A program made the position numbers and the translations under genes. The notes beneath the pieces are model-generated. The model saw nothing but the letters and a program-made list of their open reading frames with translations. It ran no database searches and was not told the origin of the DNA. A stretch of 9,999 nucleotides of DNA from Candidatus Cloacimonadota bacterium (GTDB taxonomy: Bacteria > Cloacimonadota > Cloacimonadia > JGIOTU-2): NCBI GenBank assembly GCA_011043895.1, contig DRBZ01000105.1, positions 1 through 9,999 of the forward strand, given 5' to 3'. This document shows, one piece after another, positions 6,420 to 9,999 of this stretch; position 1 is the stretch's first letter; every line of letters starts with the position of its first letter.

Positions 6420-9400
6420 TTACGATTGATTTGACGTTTTCTTACTTAATATCTTAATAATTTGAATACAAACGTCAAAGTTGGTGGTGAAACTGTCAAT
6501 TTTATTATGGGGCAACCGAATATGGACTTTTGCTCCCTTTGTCACATTGAAATTAACCTCAAAGGATATTTCCTGTATAATCTTTTCGATCCGTGATTTT
6601 GTGAGTACTGTTGGTTCGATAACAACTATGAGTGTTTGCTTCCCAATATAAAGAGATTTCACTGCTTCTCTTTCTGCCCAGAATGCTACTTGATAGTATT
6701 TGAAAACATATTCTGTTATCTCAGGAATAGGTCCAAATCTGTCGCGCATTTCATCGCGAAGAAGTGATATGTCTTTCTCATGCTCGATATGATTAAGACG
6801 TTTATAGAAATCAAGCCTGGTCGCATCATCGTCGATATATTCCTTAGGAATAGAGAAAGGTATTTCACATTGGATCTTTGCTCTGTAGTGCTCAACTTCA
6901 AAGATATCCCGATTTTCCCCCTGCCTGATCTTGTCTATAGCTCTTTTTAGTAGTTGATTATAGAAATTCAACCCAATAGTATTCATGATGCCATGCTGCT
7001 TTTTGCCCAGAATATTGCCAGCACCTCTAATCTCAAGATCTCTCATGGCGATATTGATACCTGAACCCAATGCTTCATGCTGCTCTATCGTTCTCAGGCG
7101 TTCATAGGCAGTTTTTGTGGTTTTCTTGGGTACGATAAGATATGCATATGCCTGATGGTCAGAACGTCCCACCCGCCCTCTTAGTTGGTAGAGCTGGGCA
7201 AGTCCTAGTTTATCTGCACGGTTTATGATAATTGTATTTACATTTGGAATATCAATACCTGATTCGATGATCGTGGTACAAATCAACACATCAAACTCAT
7301 GGTGGTAGAACGCCATCATCACATGTTCCAGTTCTCGTGCAGACATTTGCGCATGAGCAATACGGAAGCTCACATCAGGCATAAGTGCCTGCAATTTTTC
7401 TTCCATCCCATAAATCGTTTCCACGCGATTATGAAGAAAATAAATCTGTCCCTGTCTGTCTATCTCCCGACGCATTGCTGAAGAGATAACATCTTCATCA
7501 TATTCAATAACGGCGGTTCTTACCGGAAGTCGATTTTCAGGAGGAACTGTCATCAGTGTCATATCTTTCACGCCCGTTAAAGCCATGTTAAGGGTACGCG
7601 GGATCGGAGTTGCAGATAGCATCAACACGTCCACGTTGCTCCGGAGTGCTTTGAGTTTTTCTTTATGTCGTACACCAAAACGCTGTTCTTCATCGATAAT
7701 AATCAATCCCAGATCTTTAAACATTACATCCTTAGAAAGCAACCGATGCGTGCCGATAATAATATCAACTTCCCCATATTTGAGTCTTTCAACAATTTGT
7801 TTCTGCCTTGATGCCGGCACAAATCTACTAAGCATTTCCACTCGAATCGGATAATCTTTCAATCGCTCGGAGAATGTAATATAATGCTGTTCTGCAAGAA
7901 TTGTTGTGGGAACAAGAAACGCAACCTGTTTACTATCCATTACAGATTTAAATGCTGCGCGAACCGCTACTTCGGTTTTTCCAAATCCTACATCACCGCA
8001 AATGAGTCGCTCCATCGGCAAAGCAGTTTCCATATCTGATTTAACCTCTTTAGTAGCTTTTATCTGGTCGACAGTATCTTCATAAATAAATGAACTCTCC
8101 AGTTCACGCTGCCATTCTGTGTCCTTAGAAAAGGCAAATCCCTTGGAAATTTTACGTTGTGCATAAAGGTAGAGTAAATCAGCAGCAATCTCCTCGACCT
8201 CCTTCTTCAGCTTTTTCTTAGTCGTTTCCCAGCGTGTACTATCCAGTCGGTGGAGTTCAGGGATGATACCTTCCTGAGAAACGAATTTAGCAACTGTCTG
8301 CAATTGATCTGTTGGAACATAAACCTTATCGTTGTCGGCATATTGCAATTGAAGGCAATCCATATTCCTGTTTTGTATCGCAATGTTTTCAATGCCCTGG
8401 AATATGCCAATGCCGTAATCGATATGCACCACATAATCACCAGGTTTCAGTGCTTCATAATCAGAAATTGACTCAGCTTTTTTGAATTGTGCAAATCTTC
8501 GTTTCTGCTTGTATCTGTTGAATATCTCATGATCTGTTAGAAAAGCCAGCCGGGCATCATCCAATATAAAACCATAATGAAATACACCCACATGGGATCG
8601 AATATCATCACCGTACTCAGAAAGGAGTGTGCGCATCCTGTTGCTCTGACTTTTATTGTCGGAAAGGATATATACATGGAATTTATTTTTTAAAAATCTT
8701 TCGATATCTTCTCTGAGTAACTCAAGTTTACTGTTATAATTCATCTGAGATTTGCTGAAGATATTCAGCTTGTTATTGATGCCGAGTAACTCAGATTGAG
8801 AAAAATGAAGAGTATTAAATTGAGAAATTTCAAGGATTTCTACTACCCTGAAAAGTTTGTCTGGCGGAGTAATGGTTTTGGATTTATAGAGTTTTTTCTT
8901 TTTTGTAAAATTTTCTTCTACCTCATGAAATAGCTGTTCCTGAACTGCTGCAAATTTTTCTTCTGCATCCAGTGCAATAACAGTGCTATCTTTATCAAAA
9001 TACTCGAGAAAAGTTGCAGTTTTATCCAGTAACAGCGCCATGTCCTGTTCGATGCCCTCATAAAAACCTTTCTCTGCTATCCTTGCGGTCAGCTCATCCG
9101 AAAGCCCTTTCTTGAGATGCTCCAGGGATAGTTCTCGGATCGGTTGAACAGTGATAAACTCCAGATCATCTCGCAGAGAGAGTTGAGAAGAAAGATCAAA
9201 TAGTCTAATTGAGGTGATCTCATCTCCCCAGAACTCAAGACGACATGGATGTTCATATTGGGGAGAGAATATATCAAGAATTCCTCCTCGCTTGCTTATC
9301 TCACCTGCCTGGCTTATCTGAGATGTACTCTGATATCCAGCAGAAACCAGATGCGACATCAGTTCATTCAGATCATATTCCTGATGCTTTTCCAAGTTCA

Positions 9401-9821
9401 TCAGATATTTGGAGTAGATACTTGGATGAGAAATGTTTCTGAGTAACTCCCGCAGGCAAACGACATATATTCCTCTTTTTTCAGCAACCGCTGCAGAGAG
9501 AGTATTACTGCGTTGGAACTGCACGGTTTTTCTTGGAGAAAAATCCTCATAAGGAAGCAGTTCATACTGAGAAAGATGATACACTGATTCACGGCCCAGC
9601 AGTACTTCGAGGTCATCACAGAACTCCTGTGCAATAGTATCATTTTCTGTCACATACACGATCGAATTTGCCGAGTGCCGGAATATATGTGAAACTGCAA
9701 GCGCTCTTGCTGAATTGTTTAATCCCAGAATCTGGACAGACTGCTCCCTTTCAGCAAGAGTCAGCAGGGCTGTTAGCTGCTTAGCATCATCCAGGAACGA
9801 TTGTATTTTTCTATAGAGCAT
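6420..9821 (-). CDS. mfd: Transcription-repair coupling factor Mfd
   Basis: A cytoplasmic ATP-driven translocase that pushes stalled RNA polymerase off DNA lesions and recruits UvrA for nucleotide excision repair. Its 1133 residues match the family (E. coli 1148). In order: a UvrB-like, UvrA-binding N-terminal region with KRGGILDIFSP (177-187); the CarD-like RNA polymerase-interaction domain (about 455-512, KPGDYVVHIDYGIGIFQGIE); then the RecG-like helicase motor. The motor has Walker A GDVGFGKTE (609-617), DEEQ (710-713), SATPIPRTL (736-744), and QLRGRVGR (879-886). The translocation motif region follows (about 905-945, with GSGINIAMRDLEIRGAGNIL at 919-938), then the C-terminal D7 domain (about 990-1125). 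Every diagnostic motif is intact. The ATG at 9821 is the first possible start because TAG precedes it in frame, but no Shine-Dalgarno is visible. It is first gene of the operon with three foldases downstream. Confidence 0.97.
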   Translation of the reverse strand: MLYRKIQSFLDDAKQLTALLTLAEREQSVQILGLNNSARALAVSHIFRHSANSIVYVTENDTIAQEFCDDLEVLLGRESVYHLSQYELLPYEDFSPRKTVQFQRSNTLSAAVAEKRGIYVVCLRELLRNISHPSIYSKYLMNLEKHQEYDLNELMSHLVSAGYQSTSQISQAGEISKRGGILDIFSPQYEHPCRLEFWGDEITSIRLFDLSSQLSLRDDLEFITVQPIRELSLEHLKKGLSDELTARIAEKGFYEGIEQDMALLLDKTATFLEYFDKDSTVIALDAEEKFAAVQEQLFHEVEENFTKKKKLYKSKTITPPDKLFRVVEILEISQFNTLHFSQSELLGINNKLNIFSKSQMNYNSKLELLREDIERFLKNKFHVYILSDNKSQSNRMRTLLSEYGDDIRSHVGVFHYGFILDDARLAFLTDHEIFNRYKQKRRFAQFKKAESISDYEALKPGDYVVHIDYGIGIFQGIENIAIQNRNMDCLQLQYADNDKVYVPTDQLQTVAKFVSQEGIIPELHRLDSTRWETTKKKLKKEVEEIAADLLYLYAQRKISKGFAFSKDTEWQRELESSFIYEDTVDQIKATKEVKSDMETALPMERLICGDVGFGKTEVAVRAAFKSVMDSKQVAFLVPTTILAEQHYITFSERLKDYPIRVEMLSRFVPASRQKQIVERLKYGEVDIIIGTHRLLSKDVMFKDLGLIIIDEEQRFGVRHKEKLKALRSNVDVLMLSATPIPRTLNMALTGVKDMTLMTVPPENRLPVRTAVIEYDEDVISSAMRREIDRQGQIYFLHNRVETIYGMEEKLQALMPDVSFRIAHAQMSARELEHVMMAFYHHEFDVLICTTIIESGIDIPNVNTIIINRADKLGLAQLYQLRGRVGRSDHQAYAYLIVPKKTTKTAYERLRTIEQHEALGSGINIAMRDLEIRGAGNILGKKQHGIMNTIGLNFYNQLLKRAIDKIRQGENRDIFEVEHYRAKIQCEIPFSIPKEYIDDDATRLDFYKRLNHIEHEKDISLLRDEMRDRFGPIPEITEYVFKYYQVAFWAEREAVKSLYIGKQTLIVVIEPTVLTKSRIEKIIQEISFEVNFNVTKGAKVHIRLPHNKIDSFTTNFDVCIQIIKILSKKTSNQS

Positions 9822-9823
9822 CT

Positions 9824-9851
9824 ACAATTGTGAGCAATTCTCATGTATAAT
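9824..9851. promoter_or_regulatory. Overlapping dyads and TATAAT at the mfd leader
   Basis: Just upstream of the mfd ATG are two interleaved dyads: AATTG-TGAG-CAATT (9826-9839) and TGAG-CAATT-CTCA (9831-9843). They adjoin a perfect plus-strand TATAAT (9846-9851), which reads TATACA on the minus strand at 9849-9844. Overlapping divergent -10 boxes for mfd and the gene at 9978 are possible, with the dyads as an operator or a small mRNA hairpin near the mfd start. No good -35 is found for either direction, so this is tentative. Confidence 0.25.
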
Positions 9852-9977
9852 GAAATTTTTCTGCAAGTTTTATGAAGATAACCCAGAAAATTCCATAAGG
9901 GATTTTTTAATTAAGATTTTATGTTATTCTATTTAAATTTACTTTTTTTCATGTTTTATTTCAGGAGTTACAATTTT

Positions 9978-9999
9978 ATGACAAGAAATTGGCTAGAAT
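9978..9999 (+). CDS. 5' end of a rightward gene, product unknown
   Basis: An ATG at 9978-9980 opens a frame reading MTRNWLE before the window ends. AGGAG at 9963-9967, 10 bases upstream, is a credible ribosome binding site and is the main support. The gene would be divergent from mfd across a 156-base AT-rich spacer. Seven residues are too few to suggest a family. Confidence 0.5.

Noticed and set aside
6420..9821. RecG or another superfamily 2 helicase instead of Mfd
   Set aside because: The CarD-like polymerase-interaction domain, the UvrB-like N-terminus and the length of 1133 residues identify Mfd specifically. RecG lacks these.
9777..9844. Upstream 23-codon open frame from an ATG at 9844, overlapping the mfd start out of frame
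   Set aside because: No ribosome binding site is visible and the peptide has no attenuator-like features. An ATG by chance in this AT-rich leader is more likely.

Overview
The window looks like chromosomal DNA from an AT-rich, diderm (Gram-negative-type) bacterium. The evidence is three SurA/parvulin-family envelope proteins and two lipoprotein signal peptides. The AT-rich, SurA-duplicated gene content and the GTCATTCTGA-type intergenic repeats recall uncultured FCB-group lineages such as Cloacimonadota. That placement is from memory of similar genomes and was not computed. No rRNA, tRNA, CRISPR array, integrase or transposase is visible.

Layout. Bases 1-433 are mostly non-coding. They hold a possible 5' fragment of a leftward gene at the extreme edge, then two tandem ~100 bp inverted-repeat elements just beyond the 3' end of malQ. 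Bases 434-1924 (minus) encode an intact GH77 4-alpha-glucanotransferase (malQ). A 183 bp divergent spacer separates it from a plus-strand lipoprotein gene of unknown family (2108-2941). That gene converges on a leftward operon, and a symmetric hairpin at 2965-2988 sits almost exactly midway between the two stop codons as a likely bidirectional terminator.

The operon (9821 to 3014, minus) reads mfd, a membrane-anchored PpiD/SurA-like foldase, a SurA-like lipoprotein, and a secreted two-parvulin SurA homologue. Gaps are 10 bp, a 17 bp overlap, and 11 bp, so co-transcription and probably translational coupling are expected. The three foldase-like proteins share the SurA-N-type chaperone start but differ in predicted location: membrane anchor, lipid anchor, soluble periplasm. 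Only one of the two parvulin domains in the last protein keeps a textbook active-site motif. A natural reading is a periplasmic outer-membrane-protein chaperone set in which the first two members work mainly as holdases.

Right of mfd, a 156 bp divergent spacer carries overlapping small dyads and a TATAAT hexamer. It leads to the first seven codons of a plus-strand gene that runs off the window. The main content is ordinary housekeeping. The items most worth a second look are the tandem inverted-repeat elements, the tripled SurA cassette with eroding catalytic domains, and the unassigned lipoprotein.
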